DNA from: Notospermus geniculatus
Taxonomy: Eukaryota > Nemertea > Pilidiophora > Heteronemertea > Lineidae
Assembly: GCA_002633025.1 (NCBI GenBank)
Contig: NMRB01000198.1
Location: forward strand, 350,793 to 414,792
Direction of reading: 5' to 3'
DNA: 64,000 nucleotides
Position numbers and translations under genes: made by a program. How positions within the stretch are numbered: the stretch's first letter is position 1; each line of letters opens with the position of its first letter. Below are positions 63,605-64,000 of this stretch, piece by piece. The notes under the pieces are model-generated. The model worked only from the letters and a program-made list of their open reading frames with translations. It was not told the DNA's origin and did not search any database.

Positions 63605-63689
63605 TGACTAACTTCAGTGGTGGTGACCTGAGACAGAAGAAGTTCATCGCTCATTCCAAATCCCACAAACTCATCTGGTGTAGAAAAAT
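63605..63689 (-). CDS. Host gene C, second-last exon
   Basis: The exon has acceptor TATATTTTCAG| at 63690 and donor AGTCA|GTAGGT at 63605. It is 85 bases long: two bases completing a codon, 27 codons (including FSTPDEFVGFGMSDELLL) and two bases carried to the last exon. Confidence 0.68.
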
Positions 63690-63784
63690 CTGAAAATATA
63701 AGTACCGGGTAACAGATTTTGAGGCAACTTCTAAACAATCACTTTGGCAAGAAACATATCTGTTGTCCAAACTATAATGCTCAC

Positions 63785-63866
63785 CAGATGTGCTGGGAAT
63801 GGCGAGTGGTGTTATCACCATGATTGGGATAGATGCTGCACTTGACTTGGTATAGTCTGACTCAAC
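63785..63866 (-). CDS. Host gene C, third-last exon
   Basis: The exon has acceptor TTCCCTCTAG| at 63867 and donor ACATCTG|GTGAGC at 63785. It carries 27 codons (VESDYTKSSAAS, then IPIMVITPLAIPSTS) plus one base. The gene continues to the right beyond the window. Confidence 0.65.
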
Positions 63867-64000
63867 CTAGAGGGAACATGAAAGGAATGTGAGTTATGCG
63901 AGTTATCGGAAATGTGACATGAACTGTGGTTTCTTAATAGACTCAAATAATCCAAGTGGAGAGGGTCTCTAACATGTCTCTAATAGCCATTGAATGTAGA

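Overview
The window looks like eukaryotic, probably marine invertebrate, chromosomal DNA. It contains spliced host exons, a U2 snRNA gene, SINEs, many foldback elements and a frequent short motif of the type TAGGCCTA. The left 29 kb carries a block of large, intronless, herpesvirus-like genes. I read this as an endogenous (integrated) herpesvirus-like genome fragment, closest in outline to the Malacoherpesviridae. Relatives of that family have been reported from mollusc and amphioxus sequence. The species cannot be named from the sequence, and integration versus assembly chimerism cannot be settled from one window.

Layout. 1-4833: an end of a very large unknown protein (at least 1170 aa, open to the window edge) and a ribonucleotide reductase small subunit. 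4834-6890: host-type DNA with a SINE. 6898-7743: an unknown protein. About 7900-8285: a decayed Fanzor/TnpB C-terminus. 8474-10919: three unknown leftward genes. 11150-16635: a UL52-type helicase-primase primase and, just after it, a family-B DNA polymerase-like protein with altered motifs, a candidate UL8-type partner. 16755-18380: a Mutator-like transposase insertion containing an assembly gap. 18584-24043: two leftward unknown genes, a large rightward unknown protein, a DUF4326 protein and a small basic/coiled-coil protein. 24044-25930: a host-like island with a complete U2 snRNA gene and a second, truncated and interrupted U2 copy. 26235-28977: a zinc-finger protein, a dNMP kinase and a Bcl-2 homologue.

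Together the virus-like genes cover nucleotide supply (R2, dNMP kinase), DNA priming (UL52 type plus polymerase-like partner) and suppression of apoptosis (Bcl-2). The long frames are intact, so the insertion is recent, selected, or still part of a functional genome. Several of these genes have a TATA-like box about 30-50 bases before the likely ATG, often next to GGTGG/CCACC motifs.

From 29 kb on, the DNA is host. It holds parts of three leftward spliced genes (ends near 30862, 32733 and 62583), a non-LTR retrotransposon remnant, a partial leftward gene pair around 36-37 kb split by a second assembly gap, and dense repeats. The repeats include a 699-bp near-perfect palindrome, several MITE families, and TTAA-flanked ~250-bp elements that carry the 3' end of a Fanzor reading frame. 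The same Fanzor 3' sequence occurs inside the virus-like block.
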